Positions 37,624-48,799 of a stretch of DNA of 64,000 bases are shown here, piece after piece (position 1 is the first letter of the stretch; each line of letters opens with the position of its first letter). The position numbers were made by a program, and so were the translations under genes. The notes below the pieces were generated by a model. The model searched no databases. It was not told the DNA's origin and saw only the letters and a program-made list of their open reading frames with translations. The DNA comes from Hydractinia symbiolongicarpus. Lineage: Eukaryota; Cnidaria; Hydrozoa; Anthoathecata; Hydractiniidae. Where the stretch lies: the NCBI RefSeq assembly GCF_029227915.1, contig NC_079881.1, forward strand, positions 30,543,501 through 30,607,500. Direction: 5' to 3'.

Positions 37624-39796
37624 ATTGTTAAAAGCGATGCAACCTAGTAATATCAAAAAAAAATATCGCTAAATACATGTTGGTACGAATATGTGACCCA
37701 ACCGTTGTAACTCAAACGGACTGACACTGTTAGAAAGACAATGAAATGTAGTTTTTGAAACTATCGCTATTTCTTCAGCGCTCGATAACGGCTAGGATTG
37801 GTCCCACAGTAAAGAATGACTTATTTATCTAAATTCTTAAATGAAGCGTCACCACAGCGCCCAGTGCAATCGCTGAGTTCCGGCCATCATATCAAATTGA
37901 AAAGATTGTTATTTCTTGGAGTCCAATTTTCTCATTTATCACATTTATTAGGTCACAGTCCAAAGTTTGTTCAATTAAGTCCCACAGTCAATCGTTTCAT
38001 TGGTAAAAGCGATGCAACCTAGTAATATCAGAAAAACAATTCGCTAAATACATGTTGGTACGAATATGTGACCCAACCGTTGTAACTCAAACGGACTGAC
38101 ACCGTTAGAAAATCAATGAAATGTAGTTTTTGAGACTGTCGCTATTTCTTCAGCGCGTGTTAACGCCTAGGATTGGTCCCACAGTAAAAAAATGACTTTC
38201 TTTAGCTTAATTCTTAAATGAAGCGCTACAACAGCGCCCAGTGTAATCGCTGAGGTTCCGCAATTATGTCAAATTAAAAAGAATGTTATTTCTTGGAGTC
38301 CAATTTTCTCCTTTATCACATTTATCAGGTGACAGTCCATAATCAGTTCAATTAAGTACCACAGTCAATCGTTTCACTGTTAAAAGCCATACAACCTAGT
38401 AGTACCGGAAAAATAGCACGAAATACATGTTGGTTCGAATATGTGACTTTAACCGTTTTAGCTCAAACGGATTGATACTGTTAGAAAGACAATGAAATGT
38501 AGTTTTGGAAACTGTTGCTATTTCTTCAGCGCGCGATAACGGCTAGGATTGGTCCCACAGTAAAAAGTGACTTTTTTTTAGCTTAATTCTTAAATGAAGA
38601 GCCACCACAGCGCCCAGTGTAATCGCTGAGTTTCGGCAATCATGTCAAATTAAGAAGAATGTTATTTCTTAGAGTCCAATTGTCTCCTTTATCACATTAA
38701 TCAGGTGACAGTCCAAAGTTAGTTCAATTAAGACCCACAGTCAATCGTTTCATAGTTAAAAGCGATGCAACCTAGTAATATCAGAAAAATATAGCTAAAT
38801 ACATGTTGGTACGAGTATGTGATCCAACCGCTGTAACTGAAACGGACTGACACCGTTAGAAAGTCAATGAAACGTAGTTTTTGAAACTGTCGATATTTCT
38901 TCAGCGCGCGATAACGAATAGGATTGGTCCCACAGTAAAGAATGACTTATTTATCTAAATTTTTAAATGAATCGCTACCACAGCGTCCAGTGTAATCGCT
39001 GAGTTCCGGCAATCACGTCAAAATAAGAAGAATGTTATTTCTCGGAGTCCAATTTTCTCATTTATCACATTTATTAGGTCACAGTCCAAAGTTTGTTCAA
39101 TTAAGTTCCACAGTCAATCATTTCATTATTGAAAGCGATGCAACCTAGTAATATCAAAAAAAATATCGCTAAATACATGTTGGTACGAATATGTGAACCA
39201 ACCGTTGTAACTCAAAGGGACTGACCCCGTTAGAAAGACAATAAAATGTAGTTTTGGAAACTGTCGCTATTTCTTCAGCGCGCGAAAACGGCTAGGATTG
39301 GTCCCACAGTAAAAAATGACTTTTTTTTAGCTTAATTTTTAATTGAAGCGCTACCACAGCGTCCAGTGTAATTGCTGAGTTTCGGCAATCATGTCAAATT
39401 AGGAAGAATGATATTTCTTGGAGTCAAATTGTCTCACTTTAACATTTATAAGGTCACAGTCCAAAATCAGTTCAATTTAGCCCCACAGTCAATTGTTTCA
39501 CTGTTAAAAGCCATACCACCTAGTAATAGCGGAAAAATAGCACGAAACACATGCTGGTACGAATAGGTGACCCAACCGTTGTAACTCAAACGGACTGACA
39601 CCGTTAAAAAGTCAATGAAATGTAGTTTTCGAAACTGTCGCTATTTCTTCTGCGCGCGATAACGGCTAGAATTGGTCCCGCAGTAAAGAATGACTTTTTT
39701 ATATTAATTTTTAATTGAAGCGCTACCACAGCGCCCAGTGTAATCGCTGAGTTTCGGCAATCGTGTCAAATTAGGAATAATGTTATTTCTTGGAGT
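37624..39796 (+). repeat. Mixed monomers before the 39.8-kb HOR
   Basis: Anchors 37,776, 38,151, 38,527, 38,902, 39,276 and 39,650. The monomer at 38,151 has CAGCGCGTGTTAACGCCTAG, a likely relative of the CAGCGCGCGTTAAAGCCTAG monomers in the following HOR. The monomer before 39,650 repeats the type at 2,150-2,344 and 37,123-37,317. Confidence 0.7.
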
Positions 39797-40920
39797 CCAA
39801 TGTTCTCATTTATCACATTTATTAGGTCACAGTCCAAAGTTTGTTCAATTAAGTCCCAAAGTCAATCGTTTCATTGTTAAAAGCGATGCAACCTAGTAAT
39901 ATCAGAAAAACAATTCGCTAAATACATGTTGGTACGAATATGTGACCCAACCGTTGTAACTCAAACGGACTGACACCGTTAGAAAATCAATGAAATGTAG
40001 TTTTTGAGACTGTCGCTATTTCTTCAGCGCGCGTTAAAGCCTAGGATTGGTCCCACAGTAAAAAAATGACTTTCTTTAGCTTAATTCTTAAATGAAGCGC
40101 TACAACAGCGCCCAGTGTAAGCGCTGAGGTTCCGCAATTATGTCAAATTAAAAAGAATGTTATTTCTTGGAGTCCAATTTTCTCCTTTATCACATTTATC
40201 AGGTGACAGTCCATAATCAGTTCAATTAAGTACCACAGTCAATCGTTTCACTGTTAAAAGCCATACAACCTAGTAGTACCGGAAAAATAGCACGAAATAC
40301 ATGTTGGTTCGAATATGTGACTTTAATCGTTTTAGCTCAAACGGATTGATACTGTTAGAAAGACAATGAAATGTAGTTTTGGAAACTGTCGATATTTCTT
40401 CAGCGCGCGATAACGGCTAGGATTGGTCCCACAGTAAAGAATGACTTATTTATCTAAATTTTTAAATGAAGCGCCTCCACAGCGCCAAGTGTAATCGCTG
40501 AGTGCCGGCAATCCCGTCAAATTAAGAAGAATGTTGTTTCTTAGAGTCCAAATGTCTTATTTATCACATTTATCCGGTCACAGTCCAAAGTTAGTTCAAT
40601 TAAGTCCCACATTCAATCGTTTCACTGTTAAAAGCGATGCAACCTAGTAATATCAGATAAATATCGCTAAATACATGTTGGTATGAATAGGGGACCCAAC
40701 CGTTGTAACTCAAACGAACTGACACCGTTAGAAAGTCAATGAAATGTAGTTTTTGAAACTGTCGCTATTTTTTCAGCGCGCGATAACGGATACGATTGGT
40801 CTCACAGTAAAGAATGACTTTTTTATATTAATTTTTAATTGAAGCGCTACCACAGCGCCCAGTGTAATCGCTGAGTTTCGGCAATCATGTCAAATTAGGA
40901 AGAATGTTATTTCTTGGAGT
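39797..40920 (+). repeat. 3-monomer version of HOR (1,124 bp)
   Basis: Anchors 40,025 (GCGCGTTAAAGCC), 40,401 and 40,774 (GATACGATTGGTCTCACAG). The first two recur at 41,149 and 41,525. It lacks the GATATTTCTTCAGCGCGCG plus GCGCCACCACAGCGCCAAG monomer present in the two following units. Its last monomer returns to TTATATTAATTTTTAATTG after the anchor. Confidence 0.8.
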
Positions 40921-42417
40921 CCAATTTTCTCATTTATCACATTTATTAGGTCACAGTCCAAAGTTTGTTCAATTAAGTCCCAAAGTCAATCGTTTCATTG
41001 TTAAAAGCGATGCAACCTAGTAATATCAGAAAAACAATTCGCTAAATACATGTTGGTACGAATATGTGACCCAACCGTTGTAACTCAAACGGACTGACAC
41101 CGTTAGAAAATCAATGAAATGTAGTTTTTGAGACTGTCGCTATTTCTTCAGCGCGCGTTAAAGCCTAGGATTGGTCCCACAGTAAAAAAATGACTTTCTT
41201 TAGCTTAATTCTTAAATGAAGCGCTACAACAGCGCCCAGTGTAAGCGCTGAGGTTCCGCAATTATGTCAAATTAAAAAGAATGTTATTTCTTGGAGTCCA
41301 ATTTTCTCCTTTATCACATTTATCAGGTGACAGTCCATAATCAGTTCAATTAAGTACCACAGTCAATCGTTTCACTGTTAAAAGCCATACAACCTAGTAG
41401 TACCGGAAAAATAGCACGAAATACATGTTGGTTCGAATATGTGACTTTAACCGTTTTAGCTCAAACGGATTGATACTGTTAGAAAGACAATGAAATGTAG
41501 TTTTGGAAACTGTCGATATTTTTTCAGCGCGCGATAACGGCTAGGATTGGTCCCACAGTAAAGAATGACTTATTTATCTAAATTTTTAAATGAAGCGCCT
41601 CCACAGCGCCAAGTGTAATCGCTGAGTGCCGGGAATCCCGTCAAATTAAGAAGAATGTTGTTTCTTAGAGTCCAATTGTCTCATTTATCACATTTATCCG
41701 GTCACAGTCCAAAGTTAGTTCAATTAAGTCCCACATTCAATCGTTTCACTGTTAAAAGCGATGCAACCTAGTAATATCAGATAAATATCGCTAAATACAT
41801 GTTGGTATGAATAGGGGACCCAACCGTTGTAACTCAAACGGACTGACACCGTTAGAAAGTTAATGAAATGTAGTTTATGAAACTGTCGATATTTCTTCAG
41901 CGCGCGATAACGGCTAGGATTGGTCCCACAGTAAAGAATGACTTATTTATCTAAATTTTTAAATGAAGCGCCACCACAGCGCCAAGTGTAATTGCTGAGT
42001 TCCGGCAATCCCGTCAAATTAAGAAGAATGTTAATTCTTAGAGTCCAATTGTCTCATTTATCACATTTATCCGGTCACAGTCCAAAGTTAGTTCAATTAA
42101 GTCCCACATTCAATCGTTTCACTGTTAAAAGCGATGCAACCTAGTAATATCAGATAAATATCGCTAAATAGATGTTGGTATGAATAGGGGACCCAACCGT
42201 TGTAACTCAAACGGACTGACACCGTTAGAAAGTCAATGAAATGTAGTTTTTGAAACTGTCGCTATTTTTTCAGCGCGCGATAACGGATACGATTGGTCTC
42301 ACAGTAAAGAATGACTTATTTATCTAAATTTTTAAATGAAGCGCTACCACAGCGCCCAGTGTAATCGCTGAGTTCCGGCAATCACGTCTAATTAAGAAGA
42401 ATGTTATTTCTTGGAGT
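40921..42417 (+). repeat. 4-monomer HOR unit (1,497 bp), copy 1
   Basis: Anchors 41,149, 41,525, 41,898 and 42,271 recur at 42,646, 43,022, 43,395 and 43,768, an offset of 1,497 bp. Private shared variants are GCGTTAAAGCCTAGG, GAGTGCCGG, GGTATGAATAGGGGACCC and GATACGATTGGTCTCACAG. Confidence 0.87.
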
Positions 42418-43914
42418 CCAATTTTCTCATTTATCACATTTATTAGGTCACAGTCCAAAGTTTGTTCAATTAAGTCCCAAAGTCAATCGTTTCATTGTTA
42501 AAAGCGATGCAACCTAGTAATATCAGAAAAACAATTCGCTAAATACATGTTGGTACGAATATGTGACCCAACCGTTGTAACTCAAACGGACTGACACCAT
42601 TAGAAAATCAATGAAATGTAGTTTTTGAAACTGTCGCTATTTCTTCAGCGCGCGTTAAAGCCTAGGATTGGTCCCACAGTAAAAAAATGACTTTCTTTAG
42701 CTTAATTCTTAAATGAAGCGCTACAACAGCGCCCAGTGTAAGCGCTGAGGTTCCGCAATTATGTCAAATTAAAAAGAATGTTATTTCTTGGAGTCCAATT
42801 TTCTCCTTTATCACATTTATCAGGTGACAGTCCATAATCAGTTCAATTAAGTACCACAGTCAATCGTTTCACTGTTAAAAGCCATACAACCTAGTAGTAC
42901 CGGAAAAATAGCACGAAATACATGTTGGTTCGAATATGTGACTTTAACCGTTTTAGCTCAAACGGATTGATACTGTTAGAAAGACAATGAAATGTAGTTT
43001 TGGAAACTGTCGATATTTCTTCAGCGCGCGATAACGGCTAGGATTGGTCCCACAGTAAAGAATGACTTATTTATCTAAATTTTTAAATGAAGCGCCTCCA
43101 CAGCGCCAAGTGTAATCGCTGAGTGCCGGCAATCCCGTCAAATTAAGAAGAATGTTGTTTCTTAGAGTCCAATTGTCTCATTTATCACATTTATCCGGTC
43201 ACAGTCCAAAGTTAGTTCAATTAAGTCCCACATTCAATCGTTTCACTGTTAAAAGCGATGCAACCTAGTAATATCAGATAAATATCGCTAAATACATGTT
43301 GGTATGAATAGGGGACCCAACCGTTGTAACTCAAACGGACTGACACCGTTAAAAAGTTAATGAAATGTAGTTTATGAAACTGTCGATATTTCTTCAGCGT
43401 GCGATAACGGCTAGGATTGGTCCCACAGTAAAGAATGACTTATTTATCTAAATTTTTAAATGAAGCGCCACCACAGCGCCAAGTGTAATCGCTGAGTTCC
43501 GGCAATCCCGTCAAATTAAGAAGAATGTTGTTTCTTAGAGTCCAATTGTCTCATTTATCACATTTATCCGGTCACAGTCCAAAGTTAGTTCAATTAAGTC
43601 CCACATTCAATCGTTTCACTGTTAAAAGCGATGCAACCTAGTAATATCAGATAAATATCGCTAAATAGATGTTGGTATGAATAGGGGACCCAACCGTTGT
43701 AACTCAAACGGACTGACACCGTTAGAAAGTCAATGAAATGTAGTTTTTGAAACTGTCGCTATTTTTTCAGCGCGCGATAACGGATACGATTGGTCTCACA
43801 GTAAAGAATGACTTATTTATCTAAATTTTTAAATGAAGCGCTACCACAGCGCCCAGTGTAATCGCTGAGTTCCGGCAATCACGTCTAATTAAGAAGAATG
43901 TTATTTCTTGGAGT
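42418..43914 (+). repeat. 4-monomer HOR unit (1,497 bp), copy 2
   Basis: Second unit, near-identical to the first; differences include CAGCGTGCGATAACGG at 43,395 and CACCATTAGAAAATC near 42,597. It ends where the next monomer carries TTGTCTCATTTATCCCATTT instead of TTTTCTCATTTATCACATTT. It contains the last ACCGGAAAAATAGCACGAAA and GGTTCGAATATGTGACTTTA monomer in the window (about 42,900). Confidence 0.87.
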
Positions 43915-44514
43915 CCAATTGTCTCATTTATCCCATTTATAAGGTCACAGTCCAAAATCAGTTCAATTTAGTCCCACAGTCAATGGTTTTACTGTTAAAA
44001 GCGATGCAACCTAGTACTATGAGAAAAATATCGCTAAATACATGTTGGTACGAATATGTGACCCAACCGTTGAAACTCAAACGGACTGACACCGTTAGAA
44101 AGTCAGTGAAATGTAGTATTTGAAACTGTCTCTATTTCTTCAGCGCGCGCTAACGGCTAGGATTGGTCCCACAGTAAAGAACGAGTTATTTATCTAAATT
44201 TTTAAATGAAGCGCTACCACAGCGCCCAGTGTAATCGCTGAGTTCCGTCAATCATGTCTAATTAAGAAGAATGTTACTTCTTGGAGTCCAATTTCCTCAT
44301 TTATCACACTCATTAGGTCACAGTCCAAAGTTAGTTCAATTAAGTCCCACAGTCAATCGTTTCATTGCTAAAAGCGATGCAACTTAGTAATATCAAAAAA
44401 AATATCGCTAAATTCATGTTGGTACGAATATGTGATGACACGTTTGTAACTCAAACGGACTGACACTGTTAGAAAGACAATGAAATGTAGTTTTTGAAAC
44501 TGTCGCTATTTCTT

Positions 44515-44798
44515 CAGCGCGCGATAACTGCTAGGATTGGTCCCCCAGACTTATTAATCTAAATTTTTAAATAAAGCGCTACCACAGCGCCCAGTGTAAT
44601 CGCTCAGTTCCGGCAATCATGTCAATTGAAGAAGAATGTTATTTCTTGGAGTCCAATTTTTTTCATTTATCCCATTTATCAGGTCACATCGCTAAATACA
44701 TGTTGGTACGAATATGTGACCCACCCGTTGTAACTCAAACGGACTGACACCGTTAGAAAGTTAATGAAATGTAGTTTATGAAACTGTCGATATTTCTT
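44515..44798 (+). repeat. Short monomer (284 bp)
   Basis: Carries the same GGTCAC to ATCGCTAAATAC joint (about 44,688) as the short monomers in the large HOR. It also has a 9-bp loss just after the anchor, where CCCCCAG runs directly into ACTTATTAATC. Confidence 0.9.
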
Positions 44799-45172
44799 CA
44801 GCGCGCGATAACGGCTAGGATTGGTCCCACAGTAAAGAATGACTTATTTATCTAAATTTTTAAATGAAGTGCCACCACAGCGCCAAGTGTAATCGCTGAG
44901 TTCCGGCAATCCCGTCAAATTAAGAAGAATGTTATTTTTTAGAGTCCAATTGTCTCATTTATCACATTTATACGGTCACAGTCCAAAGGTAGTTCGATTA
45001 AGTCCAACATTCAATCGTTTCATTCCTAAAAGCGATGCAACTTAGTAATATCAAAAAAAATATCGCTAAATTCATGTTGGTACGAATATGTGATGACACG
45101 GTTGTAACTCAAACGGACTGACACCGTTAGGAAGTCAATGAAATGTAGTTTTTGAAACTGTCGCTATTTCTT

Positions 45173-45465
45173 CAGCGCGCGATAACTGCTAGGATTGGTC
45201 CCCCAGTAAAAAATGACTTATTAATCTAAATTTTTAAATGAAGCGCTACCACAGCGCCCAGTGTAATCGCTCAGTTCCGGCAATCATGTCAATTTAAGAA
45301 GAATGTTATTTCTTGGAGTCCAATTTTTTTCATTTATCCCATTTATCAGGTCACATCGCTAAATACATGTTGGTACGAATATGTGACCCACCCGTTGTAA
45401 CTCAAACGGACTGACACCGTTAGAAAGTCAATGAAATGTAATTTATGAAACTGTCGATATTTCTT
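45173..45465 (+). repeat. Short monomer (293 bp)
   Basis: Same joint at about 45,355, preceded by CAATTTTTTTCATTTATCCC. It keeps the 9 bp missing from the copy at 44,515. Confidence 0.9.
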
Positions 45466-45838
45466 CAGCGCGCGATAACGGCTAGGATTGGTCCCACAGT
45501 AAAGAATGACTTATTTATCTAAATTTTTAAATGAAGCGCTACCACAGCGCCCAGTGTAATCGCTGAGTTCCGGCAATCACGTCTAATTAAGAAGAATGTT
45601 ATTTCTTGGAGTCCAATTGTCTCATTTATCCCATTTATAAGGTCACAGTCCAAAATCAGTTCAATTTAGTCCCACAGCCAATGGTTTTACTGTTAAAAGC
45701 GATGCAACCTAGTAATATGAGAAAAATATCGCTAAATACATGTTGGTACGAATATGTGACCCAACCGTTGAAACTCAAACGGACTGACACCGTTAGAAAG
45801 TCAGTGAAATGTAGTATTTGAAACTGTCTCTATTTCTT

Positions 45839-46131
45839 CAGCGCGCGCTAACGGCTAGGATTGGTCCCACAGTAAAAAAAGACTTTTCTAGCTTAATTCT
45901 TAAATAAAGCGCTACCACAGCGCCCAGTGTAATCGCTGAGTTCCGGCAATCATGTCTAATTAAGAAGAATGTTATTTCTTGGAGTCCAATTTTTTTCATT
46001 TATCCCATTTATCAGGTCACATCGCTAAATACATGTTGGTACGAATATGTGACCCACCCGTTGTAACTCAAACGGACTGACACCGTTAGAAAGTCAATGA
46101 AATGTAATTTATGAAACTGTCGATATTTCTT
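45839..46131 (+). repeat. Short monomer (293 bp)
   Basis: Same joint at about 46,020, in a monomer whose anchor reads CAGCGCGCGCTAACGG followed by AAAAAAAGACTTTTCTAGC. Confidence 0.9.
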
Positions 46132-46424
46132 CAGCGCGCGATAACGGCTAGGATTGGTCCCACAGTAAAAAATGACTTATTAATCTAAATTTTTAAATGA
46201 AGCGCTACCACAGCTCCCAGTGTAATCGCTCAGTTCCGGCAATCATGTCAATTTAAGAAGAATGTTATTTCTTGGAGTCCAATTTTTTTCATTTATCCCA
46301 TTTATCTGGTCACATCGCTAAATACATGTTGGTACGAATATGTGACCCACCCGTTGTAACTCAAACGGACTGACACCGTTAGAAAGTCAATGAAATGTAA
46401 TTTATGAAACTGTCGATATTTCTT
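46132..46424 (+). repeat. Short monomer (293 bp)
   Basis: Directly follows another short monomer, the only back-to-back pair in the window. The joint is at about 46,313 and is preceded by ATCTGGTCAC. Confidence 0.9.
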
Positions 46425-47098
46425 CAGCGCGCGATAACGGCTAGGATTGGTCCCACAGTAAAGAATGACTTATTTATCTAAATTTTTAAATGAAGCGCTA
46501 CCACAGCGCCCAGTGTAATCGCTGAGTTCCGGCAATCACGTCTAATTAAGAAGAATGTTATTTCTTGGAGTCCAATTGTCTCATTTATCCCATTTATAAG
46601 GTCACAGTCTAAAATCAGTTCAATTTAGTCCCACAGTCAATGGTTTTACTGTTAAAAGCGATGCAACCTAGTAATATGAGAAAAATATCGCTAAATACAT
46701 GTTGGTACGAATATGTGACCCAACCGTTGAAACTCAAACGGACTGACACCGTTAGAAAGTCAGTGAAATGTAGTATTTGAAACTGTCTCTATTTCTTCAG
46801 CGCGCGCTAACGGCTAGGATTGGTCCCACAGTAAAAAAAGACTTTTCTAGCTTAATTCTTAAATAAAGCGCTACCACAGCGCCCAGTGTAATCGCTGAGT
46901 TCCGGCAATCATGTCTAATTAAGAAGAATGTTACTTCTTGGAGTCCAATTTTCTCATTTAACACACTCATTAGGTCACAGTCCAAAGTTAGTTCAATTAA
47001 GTCCCACAGTCAATCGTTTCATTGCTAAAAGCGATGCAACTTAGTAATATCAAAAAAATATTGCTAAATTCATGTTGGTACGAATATGTGATGACACG

Positions 47099-47242
47099 GT
47101 TGTAACTCCAACGGACTGACACCGTTGGGAAGTCAATGAAATGTAGTTTTTGAAAGTGTCGCTATTTCTTTAGCGCGCGATAACTGCTAGGATTGGTCCC
47201 CCAGTAAAAAATGACTTATTAATCTAAATTTTTAAATGAAGC
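47099..47242 (+). repeat. Foldback inverted repeat, left arm
   Basis: This 144-bp stretch pairs with 47,303-47,446 in reverse complement with no indels and four mismatches by my count. The arms share variants I saw nowhere else, notably GAAAGTGTCGC and TTCTTTAGCGCGCGATAAC, so one was copied from the other and they are not just any two monomers. The + array stops at ATGAAGC (47,242). Confidence 0.9.
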
Positions 47243-47302
47243 CTTCTTCTTAATTTGACATGATTGCCGGAACTCAGCGATTACACGGGGCGCTGTGGTA
47301 GC
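47243..47302 (-). other. Spacer of foldback; array orientation switch
   Basis: Sixty bases of - oriented monomer (CTTCTTCTTAATTTGACATG onward) begin abruptly after ATGAAGC. They correspond to the monomer sequence that would normally follow the left arm, but in reverse complement. They contain an unusual ACACGGGGCGC at 47,283 where other monomers read ACACTGGGCGC. No insertion of foreign sequence is seen at the joint. Confidence 0.9.
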
Positions 47303-47446
47303 GCTTCATTTAAAAATTTAGATTAATAAGTCATTTTTTACTGGGGGACCAATTCTAGCCGTTATCGCGCGCTAAAGAAATAGCGACACTTTCAAAAACT
47401 ACATTTCATTGACTTCCTAACGGTGTCAGTCCGTTTGAGTTACAAC
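47303..47446 (-). repeat. Foldback inverted repeat, right arm
   Basis: Mirror of 47,099-47,242. Mismatches are in the anchor region (AGCCGTTATC against AGCAGTTATC in the reverse complement of the left arm; AATTCTAG against AATCCTAG) and at 47,418 and 47,436. Beyond 47,446 similarity to the left flank falls to ordinary between-monomer levels. Confidence 0.9.
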
Positions 47447-48050
47447 GGTTGGGTCAAATATTCGTACCAACATGTATTTAGCGATATTTATCTGATATTA
47501 CTAGGTTGCATCGCTTTTAACAGTGAAACGATTGACTGTGGGACTTAACTGAACTAACTTTGGACTGTGACCTGATAAATGTGTTAAATGAGAAAATTGG
47601 ACTCCAAGAAATAACATTCTTCTTAATTTGACATGATTGCCGGAACTCAGTGATTACACTGGGCGCTGTGGTAGCGCTTCTTTTAAAAATTTAGATTAAT
47701 AAGTCATTTCTTACTGTGGGACCAACCTAGCCGTTATCGCGCGCTGAAGAAATGGCGACAGTTTTAAAAACTACATTTCATTGACTTTCTAACGGTGTCA
47801 GTCCGTTTGAATTACAACGGTGGGATCACCTATTCGTACCAACATGTATTTAGCGATATTTTTCTGATATTACTAGGTTGCATCGCTTTTAACTATGAAA
47901 CGATTGACTGTGGGACTTAATTGAACTAACTTTGGACTGTCACCTGATAAATGTGATAAAGGAGATAATTGTACTCCAAGAAATAACATTCTCCTTAATT
48001 TGACATGATTACCGAAACTCAGCGATTACACTGGGCGCTGTGGTAGCGCT
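47447..48050 (-). repeat. First - oriented monomers after the foldback
   Basis: Includes the monomer anchored at 47,745, which lacks two bases of ACCAATCC (reads ACCAACCTAGCC). This monomer and the next (48,121) recur 1,870 bp later at 49,615 and 49,991, sharing GAATTACAACGGTGGGATCA. Confidence 0.75.
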
Positions 48051-48799
48051 TCATTTAAGAATTAAGCTAAAAAAAGTCATTTTTTTACTGTGGGACCAAT
48101 CCTAGCCGTTAGCGCGCGCTGAAGAAATAGAGACAGTTTCAAATACTACATTTCACTGACTTTCCAACGGTGTCAGTCCGTTTAAGTTTCAACGGTTGGG
48201 TCACATATTCGTACCAACATGTATTTAGCGATATTTTTCTGATATTACTAGGTTGCATCACTTTAAACAATGAAACGATTGACTGTGTCACTTAGTTAAA
48301 CTAACTTTGGACTGCGACCTGATAAATATGATAAATGAGACAATTGGACTCCAAGAAATAACATTCTTCTTTATTTGACATGATTGCCAGAACTCAGCGA
48401 TTACACTGGGTGCTGTGGTAGCACTTGTTTTAATAATTTAAATTAATGAGTCATTTCTTACTGTGGAACCAATCCTAGCCGTTATCGCGCGCTGAAGAAA
48501 TAGCGACAGTTTCCAAAACTACATTTCATTAACTTTCTAACCGTGTCAGTCCGTTTGAGTTACAACGGTTGGGTCACATATTAGTACCAACATGTACTTA
48601 GCGATATTTTTTTTGACATTACTAGGTTGCATCGCTTTTAACAATGAAACGATTGACTGTGGGACTTATTTGAACTAACTTTGGACTGTGACCTAATAAG
48701 TGTGATAAATGAGTAAATTGGAATCCAAGAAAAAACATTCTTCCTAATTGGACATGATTGCCGGAACTCAGCGATTACACTGGGCGCTGTGGTAGCGCT
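48051..48799 (-). repeat. 749-bp dimer HOR, copy 1
   Basis: Anchors 48,121 and 48,494 recur at 48,870 and 49,243. Shared private variants are GACTGTGTCACTTAGTTAAA, GGTAGCACTTGTTTTAATAA and CAAGAAAAAACATTCTTCC. Confidence 0.87.

Larger units (their letters stand above)
43915..47098 (+). repeat. Mixed full and short monomers before the inversion
   Basis: Anchors 44,141, 44,515, 44,799, 45,173, 45,466, 45,839, 46,132, 46,425, 46,798 and 47,171 (the last lies in the foldback arm). Four are short (284-293 bp). A full-plus-short alternation of 666-667 bp is followed by a 959-bp spacing (373 plus two of 293). Diagnostic variants are CCCCCAGTAAAAAATG, TTAATCTAAATTTTTAAATG, CTCATTAGGTCAC and ACGTCTAATTAAG. 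Several of these appear in reverse complement in the - domain. Confidence 0.82.
1..47242 (+). repeat. Satellite domain in + orientation
   Basis: Every monomer reads in the sense CAGCGCGCG, then ATTGGTCCC, then GCGCTACCAC, then TTCTTGGAGTCC, then GCAACCTAGTAATA, then ACATGTTGGTACGAA, then AACTCAAACGGACTGACA. The first 180 bp are the tail of a monomer cut by the window edge and match the types at 2,247 and 39,470. The domain ends abruptly at 47,242, about 72 bp after its last anchor at 47,171, where the orientation flips. It is organised into several distinct HOR blocks, listed separately. Confidence 0.97.

Noticed and set aside
43908-44123. Open frames of about 61-71 codons, here and at 2,150, 9,503 (- strand), 12,868 (-), 14,747 (-), 37,123, 45,606 and 57,479 (-)
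   Set aside because: Each lies inside one monomer, recurs as near-copies wherever that subtype recurs, and is broken by stops in sister monomers. The frame at 57,479 on the - strand is simply the + frame of 43,908 after the inversion. None shows a domain or sign of coding constraint.
44641-44690. Poly-A and poly-T runs as retroposon tails
   Set aside because: They are length variants of A-rich or T-rich positions present in all monomers, with no adjoining retroelement sequence or target-site duplication.
47275-47300. Possible CENP-B box
   Set aside because: I looked for the NTTCGNNNNANNCGGGN pattern in monomer consensus on both strands and found none. CGGGG at 47,286 is a single private variant without the TTCG half.
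47099-47446. Terminal inverted repeats of a transposon
   Set aside because: The arms are ordinary monomer sequence, the spacer is 60 bp of monomer, and no target-site duplication or coding interior exists.
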